Below are positions 34,659 to 42,955 of a DNA stretch of 64,000 nt, piece by piece; positions within the stretch are counted from its first letter, which is position 1; each line of letters opens with the position of its first letter. Origin of the DNA: Stagnihabitans sp038231395 (GTDB taxonomy: Bacteria; Pseudomonadota; Alphaproteobacteria; Rhodobacterales; Rhodobacteraceae); contig JBBRLL010000001.1 of NCBI GenBank assembly GCA_038231395.1, forward strand, positions 90,692 through 154,691. Direction: 5' to 3'. The notes below the pieces were generated by a model that ran no database searches, was not told where the DNA came from, and saw only the letters and a program-made list of their open reading frames with translations. A program made the position numbers and the translations under genes.

Positions 34659-34696
34659 GAGTCATTGGTGATTCGCCGTCAAACCTTATTTGAATC
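34659..34696 (-). promoter_or_regulatory. Cluster of three GANTC sites in the ccrM promoter
   Basis: GAGTC (34659-34663), GATTC (34670-34674) and GAATC (34692-34696) lie between rnhB and ccrM, spaced 11 and 22 bp apart, i.e. about one and two helical turns on one face. A candidate minus-strand -35 TTGACG lies between the second and third sites, with a weak -10 about 17 bp on. The spacing and placement suggest methylation-dependent control of ccrM; this is inference. Confidence 0.7.
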
Positions 34697-35327
34697 AAGG
34701 GGTTAGAGAAATATCTTGATACAACCTATTGTGGACGGGTTTGAACGAACGCCTATGCCAAGGGGTCACCCCCAATTTCAGCAACGCTTGCAGATGGGCC
34801 GGTGTGGGGTAACCCGCGTTGCTTTCCCAGCCGTAGCCCGGATAGTGTTGCGCCAAATCCACCATGATCGCATCACGTGCCACTTTCGCCACGATAGAGG
34901 CCGCTGCAATCGACAAACTGCATTTGTCGCCCCGGACAATGGCCTGCGCGCGGCCTTTCAGCGCGCCGGGAATTTGATTGCCGTCGATCAGGCAGTGGTC
35001 AGGCGCAACGCATAACCCCGCCACCGCCCGCTCCATCGCCAGAAGACTGGCTTGCAGGATGTTAAGGCTGTCAATCTCCTCCACCGTGGCATGGGCAATC
35101 GAAACCTCCGCCACACTGGCCAGTTCAGCCGCCAGCGCCTGACGCCGTGAAGCACTCAAAGTCTTGGAATCGCGCAGGCCCTTGGGGATGCGCTGCGGGT
35201 CCAGCACCACGGCAGCGGCGGTCACCGGCCCGGCCAAAGGTCCACGGCCCACCTCGTCCAGCCCGGCAATGCGGATCAGACCCCGGGCGAGGGCCGAAGT
35301 TTCAAAACTGAAATCGGGCAGGATCAT
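34695..35327 (-). CDS. rnhB: Ribonuclease HII
   Basis: A 210-aa RNase HII cleaving RNA in RNA-DNA hybrids and at single ribonucleotides. GLDEVGRGPLAGPVTAAAV (about 23-41) holds the first catalytic Asp-Glu pair; SKTLSASRR, LIDGNQIP (third Asp) and AASIVAKVARD complete the family pattern. The start at 35327 (MILPDFSFE) gives the family length; the reading frame upstream of it has no homology. It is immediately upstream of ccrM on the same strand. Confidence 0.95.
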   Translation of the reverse strand: MILPDFSFETSALARGLIRIAGLDEVGRGPLAGPVTAAAVVLDPQRIPKGLRDSKTLSASRRQALAAELASVAEVSIAHATVEEIDSLNILQASLLAMERAVAGLCVAPDHCLIDGNQIPGALKGRAQAIVRGDKCSLSIAAASIVAKVARDAIMVDLAQHYPGYGWESNAGYPTPAHLQALLKLGVTPWHRRSFKPVHNRLYQDISLTP

Positions 35328-35392
35328 CCAGCCAGCAAACCCGAAATCGCGTGGCAGCGAAAGGGCCGTGTAATTGCCGGCCCAAACACCCC

Positions 35393-35722
35393 TCAGATCG
35401 CGGCTGGTTCCAGAACCATTGCGGCAGCGCAAGAGCGGTGCGGCGAGGCGAGCAGGTCATTGGTCAGCCCGCAGGACGTTGGTGCGTGGCTGGACGTCAG
35501 TTCGATCCCGACGCTGCCCTGCACCGATGCGCCCACCGCGAACATCGGGCGGCCATGCAGACCGGCAGCCGCAGGGTCAAGGCTGGTCAGATAAATCAGC
35601 CCACCGACCAGCGCTATCGTCACCAGATCAAGGCTGCCCTGCGCCGCCCGCGTCAGATGCCAGACCACATCCTCGCCAAGGTCGGTCAGAAACTCACCGA
35701 AAACCATGTTGCGCGTCATCAT
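35393..35722 (-). CDS. Hypothetical protein with one hydrophobic segment
   Basis: A 109-aa product of unrecognised family. It has a polar head (MVFGEFLTDLGEDVVWHLTR), a hydrophobic stretch (about 33-50) and a Ser/Ala-rich C-terminal half with two cysteines. AGAGGG lies 4 nt before the ATGATG start, which supports translation. Codon use is typical of the region. It is probably co-oriented with rnhB (65 bp gap) but conserved neighbours give no clue to role. Confidence 0.5.
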   Translation of the reverse strand: MMTRNMVFGEFLTDLGEDVVWHLTRAAQGSLDLVTIALVGGLIYLTSLDPAAAGLHGRPMFAVGASVQGSVGIELTSSHAPTSCGLTNDLLASPHRSCAAAMVLEPAAI

Positions 35723-35903
35723 TTTGCCCTCTGCCTGGCCGGATCGATTCCGGATGACGCCCCCACCGCAATTAGAACCTTGAGCCGGGACCGCCATTGG
35801 GCAGGATCGTGGCGAAATCGCGGCGGAGAAGCCATGTCAGCACGGTGATATTGAATAGCAGCGCGGTTCCACGCAGGATAATCCACAGAAGCGGAGAACG
35901 CCC

Positions 35904-36218
35904 ATGAGCAGAATCAATTTGAAAAGCGCCCTCGCAGCCCTTGCGATGGCCACAGTCCTGACCGCGGCATTCACCCTGCCAGCGCGGGCCGAATGTTATG
36001 CAGACTTTAAAGCCAAGCAAGACAATCCCTTGCGGTTCGCTTACGGTGTCAGTCAGGTCAGCGACGGCGCCTGTGGCAAGCCCAAAGCCGCGCACGCAGA
36101 GTTGCAACCCCGGCTGGCTTCGGATGGCTGGACATTGTTGAAAATCGTCTCCACGTTCGGCCCAGACGGACTGCAAGAAAGGAAATCGAGTGCCGGAGAG
36201 TTCTTCCTCCGTTACTGA
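35904..36218 (+). CDS. Small secreted protein
   Basis: A 104-aa exported protein: signal peptide about 1-29 (AALAMATVLTAAFTLPARA), then a small cysteine-containing domain (two cysteines: ECYADF and GACGKP, which could pair). A GGAG site precedes the ATG. The mature part reads as a compact alpha/beta fold ending SSAGEFFLRY, a type seen as a conserved hypothetical in Rhodobacterales. Its last 29 bp overlap the start of the next gene. No function known. Confidence 0.78.
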   Translation: MSRINLKSALAALAMATVLTAAFTLPARAECYADFKAKQDNPLRFAYGVSQVSDGACGKPKAAHAELQPRLASDGWTLLKIVSTFGPDGLQERKSSAGEFFLRY

Positions 36219-36894
36219 CAGCCTGCGCGCGGGCAACCGCGTGGTGGCCTTCGGAATCGCGGCGATTGTTTTGATCCTGCTGGCGACAGCAGTGTTTTTG
36301 TTCACCAACCTGCCTGACGCCAACGCCTTCAATCACTCGGTCGAACAGCTGTTCGTCGACAACAACGACCTGACCTCCAACGCCGAAATCAAACTGCTGG
36401 AGATTCTGGCGCAATCGGGCACCTCCTTTGCGCAGGTTCTGCTGACCTATCGGTTTGTCATCTTCGTCCTCCTGGCGTTTTCCACCGCGCTGCTGATTGC
36501 CACGCTGGTCTTTCTGGTCACCATCATCAGCTTGAACCGCCGCATCTCTGCCATCCAGAAATCGGGCATTCAGGTGGCGAAAATGGTGATCAGCCGAGAG
36601 GAGCGCGCCGTCTATATCAACGATCTGGCCTTTCAGCTGACCGAGGCGGCGCTGGAAACCATCGCCGTCCTCGCCGAAGCCCGGCTGGATGACGAGGTTC
36701 TGACCGGCGCGCAGATCGAAGCCGTGATTTCTGGCCGCCACGAAGCCGATTGTGACGAGGCCGCAGGTGCCACCCGCATCAAACGCCTGCGCGACACCCT
36801 GGGCAATCAACTGGTGTCAGAGCTTCTGGTGAAAACCGTCGCCCGGCGCGGCTATATTCTGGCGGTCGGCAAAGACGTCATCAAGATGATCTGA
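36190..36894 (+). CDS. Two-TM protein with C-terminal OmpR-type winged helix-turn-helix
   Basis: A 234-aa protein with membrane helices at about 18-41 and 87-113, separated by about 45 periplasmic residues, and a cytoplasmic tail of about 120 residues. The tail reads like an OmpR/PhoB winged helix: FQLTEAALETIAVLAEA, LTGAQIEAVISG, then RIKRLRDTLGNQLVSELLVKTVARRGYILAV, matching the recognition helix and the TVRGxGY wing. GTG start after AAGGA. It would be a ToxR-like one-component regulator with inverted order. A structural, non-DNA-binding use of the fold is possible. Confidence 0.72.
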   Translation: MPESSSSVTDSLRAGNRVVAFGIAAIVLILLATAVFLFTNLPDANAFNHSVEQLFVDNNDLTSNAEIKLLEILAQSGTSFAQVLLTYRFVIFVLLAFSTALLIATLVFLVTIISLNRRISAIQKSGIQVAKMVISREERAVYINDLAFQLTEAALETIAVLAEARLDDEVLTGAQIEAVISGRHEADCDEAAGATRIKRLRDTLGNQLVSELLVKTVARRGYILAVGKDVIKMI

Positions 36895-36956
36895 GGCACA
36901 TCTGCGGGCCGGCTGTGCTTGATAAATCGGGTCACGCAGAACCTTTTCAAAAACCC

Positions 36957-37592
36957 CTAGACCCCCGCAGATTTCAACTGAAATGCCAGATAGATGGCGT
37001 TGGCGGCAAAGGTCCACGAAGAAAAGATGCGAAACAAAATTTGCACCCACGCCTCGCGCCGCGCCTGCAAGATCATTCCCACCCAACCCGTCACGATCAT
37101 CGCCAACACGAACGGGCCGAACACAACGCCGAAGTGCACCGGAAATGGCAGGCTCATCGGCGGATGTCCGTCAAGATTGAACAGCGTGGCGGTGAACCCC
37201 ACGGCAAATCCCAACGCGGGCAACATGAATTTGGGCGGATTGGCCGGACGCGCCGCCGAAAGCACGCTACACACCCCACCCAGGATCAGCGCAGACATGG
37301 CACCCTCAGGGCTCAACCAAGGCGAGGCTGCAATTCCAACCACCAGTCCCGCCAGCAGGAACACTGCTGCGAGTTTGGCGCGCGCCAATTCGCTGGTTCC
37401 AGCCAGAATGCCGTAAGCCACCAGAACCAGCAGCATGACCGGCGAATAGATCGAATCCAGCATGGATTGCTGTGCTTGCATGAAGCCGACGGTGCTGCCA
37501 GCCCCATGCGCCAGCGCCGCACCCGGCCAGACAACTGCCAGTCCGGCCCAAATGACGCGGGCAATACCGCTGACTAGGGCCGGTCCTTTCAC
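36957..37592 (-). CDS. HupE/UreJ-family membrane protein, second gene
   Basis: A 211-aa membrane protein of the HupE/UreJ_2 type. A Sec signal (about 12-30) ends at AALAHG, leaving the mature start HGAGSTVGF, and about six helices follow. The GTG start overlaps the upstream hupE-like stop (GTGA on the minus strand). Family members are proposed nickel or cobalt permeases or accessory proteins for hydrogenase and urease. No such enzyme is in this window. Confidence 0.8.
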   Translation of the reverse strand: MKGPALVSGIARVIWAGLAVVWPGAALAHGAGSTVGFMQAQQSMLDSIYSPVMLLVLVAYGILAGTSELARAKLAAVFLLAGLVVGIAASPWLSPEGAMSALILGGVCSVLSAARPANPPKFMLPALGFAVGFTATLFNLDGHPPMSLPFPVHFGVVFGPFVLAMIVTGWVGMILQARREAWVQILFRIFSSWTFAANAIYLAFQLKSAGV

Positions 37593-38173
37593 ATCACCCC
37601 CGCAAGGAAGGCGGTGCCGACCATGGCAATCGCTGCTCCGGTGCCGCGCACGACATATTTCCCACCCGGCACGCCCAGCAAAAACCCCAGCCCGATACCG
37701 CACAGGTGCAGCAATCCGGTGCTGATGATAAAGCCAAGCGCAAAGGCAAACGGGTTTGACGCTGCCGGCAATTCAACGCCGTGCGCATATCCGTGGCAGA
37801 TAGCGAATAGTCCCACGATGATGCCTGCAACCCACAGCGGTGCGCGCACGGCCAGCAATATCATGACGCCCAACACCATGCTGGACAGCGCAATCCCGGT
37901 TTCAGTATGGGGTAAGGGAATGCCCGCAATACCAAGGGCCGCACCGCAAGCCATCACCATCGGGAACAGGATCGGCAGCAACCACAACGCTGGACGCCCC
38001 AGAAAGGCACCCCACATGCCAACCGCAACCATCGCAGCGACGTGGTCCCAGCCCAAAATCGGGTGGAAAAACCCGCTCGCAAAGCCGCCGGGTATTCCGC
38101 CGACATGCGCCGAGGCTGCACCTGCCCCCAGCGTTATTGTCAGAACCGCCACTGCCAGTACTTTCAATTTCAT
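37589..38173 (-). CDS. HupE/UreJ-family metal permease
   Basis: A 194-aa member of the HupE/UreJ family, with a signal peptide (about 1-22, cleaving at ASA-H) and the classic start of the mature protein HVGGIPGGFASGFFHPILGWDHVAAM, where the HxxxGxxDH-like cluster binds Ni or Co. Six helices follow. GGGAGA is 7 nt before the ATG. Paired by overlap with the next gene. The lack of hydrogenase or urease genes suggests a supply role for another metal user; cobalt for the cobalamin genes in this window is possible but unproven. Confidence 0.88.
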   Translation of the reverse strand: MKLKVLAVAVLTITLGAGAASAHVGGIPGGFASGFFHPILGWDHVAAMVAVGMWGAFLGRPALWLLPILFPMVMACGAALGIAGIPLPHTETGIALSSMVLGVMILLAVRAPLWVAGIIVGLFAICHGYAHGVELPAASNPFAFALGFIISTGLLHLCGIGLGFLLGVPGGKYVVRGTGAAIAMVGTAFLAGVM

Positions 38174-38271
38174 CTGTTTTCTCCCTGATGTTTTTGAACC
38201 TACGCAGCAACTGCGGCTCTAGTTTCAATCAAACCAGCTTCACTGACAATTTCTGTCGGAACCAGCAAATA

Positions 38272-39027
38272 TTACGCCTTGTCGCGCACCTTCAACGCCG
38301 ACCCGACCGAAAACACCTCGAACCGCCCCGTCTTGCGCAACAGGTCCGACAGCTTGGCAGAGCCATAGGTGCGCGGGTCAAAGTCGGGATGCAACTGGGT
38401 GATCACCTGCCCCAGATGGCCAAGCGAATAATCGTCCTGATCTGGGTCGATCTTTTTCATCGCATCAAAGATGAAGCGGATGGCATTCACCGGAGGCTCT
38501 TTGGCGGGCATCGGTTCGGCCTTGCCCACCTCGGCGCGATCCGTCCCGACGCGGTCCGACTTCGGGGTGTCGCTGACGATGTTCTCGATCAGCACAAAGC
38601 GGTTGCAGACCTTGCGCAAGGATTCCGGCGTCTTCGCTTCGCCAATGCCGATCACCTGCAAGCCATCCTCGCGGATCCGGCTGGCCAGTCGGGTGAAATC
38701 GCTGTCCGACGACACCAGCACAAAGCCGTCCACCTTGCCCGCGTGCAGGATGTCCATCGCGTCGATGACAAGGCCGATGTCGCTGGCGTTCTTGCCCTTG
38801 GTGTTGGCCGATTGCTGGTGCATCACCAGCCCCAGATCGCGCGCCTGCTCTTTCCACTGGGTCAAGGCCTGACTGGACCAGTCGCCATAGACCCGGCGGA
38901 CCGAGGGTTCGCCAAAGCTGGCAATCTCGTCCAGAATGGCACTCGCGTTGCGCGCCGTCACGTTATCCGCGTCGATCAGCACAGCCAGTCGCGGGGCGCG
39001 TCCGGCGATGGGGGAAAAGTCGGTCAT
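38272..39027 (-). CDS. NYN-domain RNase-like protein with LOTUS/OST-HTH domain
   Basis: A 251-aa protein. Residues about 13-155 form a PIN-like NYN domain: LAVLIDADN (first Asp), KNASDIGLVIDAMD and FVLVSSDSDFTRLASRIREDG carry the acidic active site. The C-terminal part (about 180-250) ending YGSAKLSDLLRKTGRFEV is an OST-HTH/LOTUS RNA-binding domain. GGAGG precedes the ATG by 6 nt. LabA/DUF88 relatives are probable RNA nucleases. No toxin-antitoxin partner is adjacent. Confidence 0.9.
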   Translation of the reverse strand: MTDFSPIAGRAPRLAVLIDADNVTARNASAILDEIASFGEPSVRRVYGDWSSQALTQWKEQARDLGLVMHQQSANTKGKNASDIGLVIDAMDILHAGKVDGFVLVSSDSDFTRLASRIREDGLQVIGIGEAKTPESLRKVCNRFVLIENIVSDTPKSDRVGTDRAEVGKAEPMPAKEPPVNAIRFIFDAMKKIDPDQDDYSLGHLGQVITQLHPDFDPRTYGSAKLSDLLRKTGRFEVFSVGSALKVRDKA

Positions 39028-39086
39028 GGGGCCCTCCGGTTTGCGCCTTCATGCCCGATTGCCCCGGTCCGCACCATCCGCAAAAG

Positions 39087-39110
39087 GTAGGATGGGCCAT
39101 TGGCCCATGT
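39087..39110. repeat. Dispersed palindromic element, copy 2
   Basis: GTAGGATGGGCC-ATT-GGCCCATGT, the same palindrome with a GTAGG flank as at 33443-33469 and 59710-59736. On the minus strand it falls 4 bp after the ybaK stop and is followed by a TTTT run, so it may end that transcript. Confidence 0.7.
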
Positions 39111-39114
39111 CACC

Positions 39115-39585
39115 TCAGGCCACCAGCGAAACCGCCACCGCCCCCAACACCAGCAAAGCATCACCCGGCGCTATCCCCAACAACAGTCCACGTTGTCCCG
39201 CATTGATCCAGACCCGCTCCGCTCCGCAGACCGTGACCTCCACCGCGGTCGCAACCGTTTTGCGCTGCCCGAACGGAGAGATTCCGCCCACCTTGTACCC
39301 CGTCAGCTTCTCCGCCTTGGCCGGCGCCATCATCGCCGCCGCCTTCCCGCCAAATGCCGCAGCCACCTTCTTCATGGACAATTGCCGGTCCGACGGAATG
39401 ACACAACAGGCAGCCTTGCCATCCACTTCGACCATCAGCGTCTTCAGCGTCAACCCCGGCTCCAACCCCAAAGCCCGCGCCGCAGCCAAGCCGACCGCAT
39501 CCGCATTCGGGTCATAGTCATAGGCGTGCAGCGTCACCGCCACACCCGCCGCTTCCAAAGCTTTCAGGCCTTGCGTTGCCGCCAT
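39115..39585 (-). CDS. ybaK: Cys-tRNA(Pro)/prolyl-tRNA deacylase, YbaK/EbsC family
   Basis: A 156-aa trans-editing hydrolase removing cysteine or other wrong residues from tRNA(Pro). The ALGLEPGLTLKTLMVEVDG and KLTGYKVGGISPFGQRK segments, with the conserved Lys and the GGxSPFG loop, are diagnostic. The start at 39585 follows the family; the reading frame further upstream is antisense. It lies 2 bp after the FkbM methyltransferase stop on the same strand. Confidence 0.93.
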   Translation of the reverse strand: MAATQGLKALEAAGVAVTLHAYDYDPNADAVGLAAARALGLEPGLTLKTLMVEVDGKAACCVIPSDRQLSMKKVAAAFGGKAAAMMAPAKAEKLTGYKVGGISPFGQRKTVATAVEVTVCGAERVWINAGQRGLLLGIAPGDALLVLGAVAVSLVA

Positions 39586-39586
39586 C

Positions 39587-40495
39587 TTAGGTCTTTTGCT
39601 CCAAAAGGCCGTCCGCGCGCAGCCGCTCCGGCAAATGGTCAACATAGCGGGAGGGCAGGTCATTTCGCACGGCACCACGCGCGGCAAGTTCATCCAGACA
39701 ATACAGCGCCAGACTGTGGCTTGCAAAAACCGCCGCCGCCAATAGCGCCAGATGCTTCAGCTGATCCTCGCTCAGACCGCCGGGCGAACCGATGCCGCGC
39801 ACATAGACCGCGTCGCCATCGATCAACTGATCCGCGTTCGCTCTCGGGCGCAGCCGGGCCTGTTGCGAGTTGGTCAACATCTTGGTCTTGTTGACCAAAA
39901 ACTTGTGCAGACCAAAGCCCAGCCCGCGCAGAGCGCTGTCCACGCCGCCCATCATCGGCTCTCCGACATACATCCGCAGATACCGCAGTTCGACGATGAC
40001 CACGCAGCAGTTTGCCAGCACGTGTGTCGCACCCTGAAACACCAAAGTCTCCGCACCCTGAATGTCGATCTTCATCATGTCAAACGGCGGCAGATCGGGC
40101 ACCTGATCCAGCGCCACTGTGGCCATCTGGACTTTGCCTTTGACCCGCCCCCACTTTGTGGATCCAATCGCCTCCAGAGATGGCAGGTCAGGGTCAAAGA
40201 TCGAGGTCATGCCGGACGCAACATACAGCCGCAAGTCGATGGTGTCGCCGGTCCCCACCGCAAAGGGAAAATAGGTTTCCTCCGGACTTTTGCTGTTTTG
40301 CAGCGCCATATAGGCATTTTCGTGCGGTTCAAAGCCTATGACCCGGCAGCCGCCCATCGCCAGAAGTCCGCCATAGGGGGCTGGGTTGACCGGGTTGGCA
40401 CCGATATCGACGATGGTGGTCTTGCGGGATGGCGCAAGCTCTGCCAGCAAAAGTGCGACATGCCCATCGCTGGCTTCGGTTGCGGTCTGGTCCAT
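39587..40495 (-). CDS. FkbM-family SAM-dependent methyltransferase
   Basis: A 302-aa methyltransferase. VDIGANPVN (about 29-37) is the SAM glycine loop, GFEPHENAYM the acidic loop and MMKIDIQGAETLVFQGA the FkbM signature (about 138-154). C-terminal 100 residues are unusual and helical (LSEDQLKHLALLAAAVFASHSLALYCLDELAARG). FkbM enzymes methylate sugars in glycans or small molecules; acceptor unknown. Start lacks a strong Shine-Dalgarno. Confidence 0.85.
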   Translation of the reverse strand: MDQTATEASDGHVALLLAELAPSRKTTIVDIGANPVNPAPYGGLLAMGGCRVIGFEPHENAYMALQNSKSPEETYFPFAVGTGDTIDLRLYVASGMTSIFDPDLPSLEAIGSTKWGRVKGKVQMATVALDQVPDLPPFDMMKIDIQGAETLVFQGATHVLANCCVVIVELRYLRMYVGEPMMGGVDSALRGLGFGLHKFLVNKTKMLTNSQQARLRPRANADQLIDGDAVYVRGIGSPGGLSEDQLKHLALLAAAVFASHSLALYCLDELAARGAVRNDLPSRYVDHLPERLRADGLLEQKT

Positions 40496-40677
40496 AGCCC
40501 GGTTTGCGCTCCTGTTTCGGTTCGTCGAATGTTGACCCGGGGCCGTCTGCCGCCAATCCGGTGGAGGTTTGCCCGCTATCCCAGCAACCCGTCGATGACG
40601 GACCGCTAAGAAATTGAGGCCAACCTTACCGAATCCGCGCCCCGGATGTCAGAAGCTAAATCCAGGGTGTTGCAGGT

Positions 40678-41808
<1,131 letters not shown>

Positions 41809-41970
41809 GTTTGTCCTCCCAGGATTGCTTTGACGGCACGCTGCGGCAGGGCGGCGGAAATTGCAACGCTGTTCGCGGCAAGGGATGCCGGATTTCCGCC
41901 GGCTTTTTGGCATCGACCAAGACCCACAGCCGTGCGAAACTGCGGAGCTTGGTGACCTACAGGGGCTTTC

Positions 41971-42270
41971 ATGCGTGTGTCCGCACTTTTGCTTTGCGCC
42001 TTGATGGTGGCGTCATGCCAAGCCGGCCCGCCGACTGTGCTGGAAGCTGTTAGCGGCCCGGCGCTTGATCCGCCGCAGTCATCCGAGTGTGGGGCCGACA
42101 GTCTGGCGGGTCTGGTGGGCCAACCTGCCTCTGCCGTGCCGTCGCGCGGCGTTTGGGGCACTGTGCGGGTGGTGTCGATGGGCATGATGGTCACCCAAGA
42201 CTATTCCGCCACCCGGTTGAATGTGCATCTTGATAGGGCAGGCAAAATCCTCGCCTTTGATTGCGGCTGA
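41971..42270 (+). CDS. I78-family peptidase inhibitor lipoprotein
   Basis: A 99-aa envelope protein. A lipoprotein signal with VASC lipobox (Cys16) anchors it. The mature part follows the I78 potato-inhibitor-like pattern: CGADSLAGLVGQPAS, then VRVVSMGMMVTQDYSATRLNVHLDRAGKILAFDCG, with the terminal cysteine. It probably inhibits serine proteases in the periplasm or outside. Single gene between two divergently placed neighbours; no protease is adjacent. Confidence 0.82.
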   Translation: MRVSALLLCALMVASCQAGPPTVLEAVSGPALDPPQSSECGADSLAGLVGQPASAVPSRGVWGTVRVVSMGMMVTQDYSATRLNVHLDRAGKILAFDCG

Positions 42271-42322
42271 AATGCAAGCGGCCCCGGGTTCCCCCGAGGC
42301 CACCAGTCTGAAAACTCTTGGG

Positions 42323-42757
42323 TCAGGAGGCTTTATACGCCGTGTGACAAGCCTTGCAGGTGCCGCCCACGTCGCCCAGACCGGCCTTCAGCGTATCCAG
42401 GCTGGTGACGTCAAGCTTGGCCGCAGCTTTGCCCATATCACCCGCCTTCGCGGTGAAATCGTCCCAGGCGGTCCAGATATCGGGCTTGGCATGGCTGGCC
42501 GGGTCCGTTGTGTTGTTCTTGAACTTGACCGGAACGTCAGCCGCTCCGGCAACCAAAGCGGCTTTGGCCGCGCCCGCAGCGGTGGCGTCAAACGGGATCT
42601 TGCCGCCCGCCATGTCGCCCAGGGTTTTCATGGCGCCGCCGTTGGCATCCATCAGATCTTGACGTGCTTTGGCATCCGGATCGGTCGCACTGCCAGCGTA
42701 GGCAAGGCCGCCAACCAGAATAAGGCCGAGGACGAGGGTCTTGGTGGTGAATTTCAT
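42323..42757 (-). CDS. Cytochrome c' / c-556 type protein
   Basis: A 144-aa periplasmic four-helix cytochrome. Signal peptide about 1-22 (ending AYA-G). The haem-binding CKACH motif is near the C-terminus (about 136-140), as in class II c-type cytochromes, with an Ala/Lys-rich helical body before it. The Met at 42757 is the better start; a Met seven residues earlier lacks a signal-like head. Likely roles are NO binding or electron carriage. Confidence 0.9.
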   Translation of the reverse strand: MKFTTKTLVLGLILVGGLAYAGSATDPDAKARQDLMDANGGAMKTLGDMAGGKIPFDATAAGAAKAALVAGAADVPVKFKNNTTDPASHAKPDIWTAWDDFTAKAGDMGKAAAKLDVTSLDTLKAGLGDVGGTCKACHTAYKAS

Positions 42758-42933
42758 TGTTCCGGGCTCCTGCTGCAATGGTTGCCAAGTCTAATCCGCA
42801 GTTTGCGATAGTGGATACGGACTTTAGTCTGAAAGCGGAAATTTCACGGGACTGTGATGTGAATAGTCAGCGGAGGGGCGGGCACGGCGCGATATTTTTG
42901 GCAAGGCCAGCCTTGGCAGGGTTGGCGGTCCGT

Positions 42934-42948
42934 GAACAATATGAGAAC
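42934..42948 (+). promoter_or_regulatory. LexA (SOS) box of imuB
   Basis: GAAC-AATATGA-GAAC is an exact match to the alphaproteobacterial LexA operator (direct repeat GTTC-N7-GTTC read on the other strand). The imuB ATG begins 7 bp after it, so there is no room for a normal Shine-Dalgarno leader. Confidence 0.88.
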
Positions 42949-42955
42949 ATATTGC

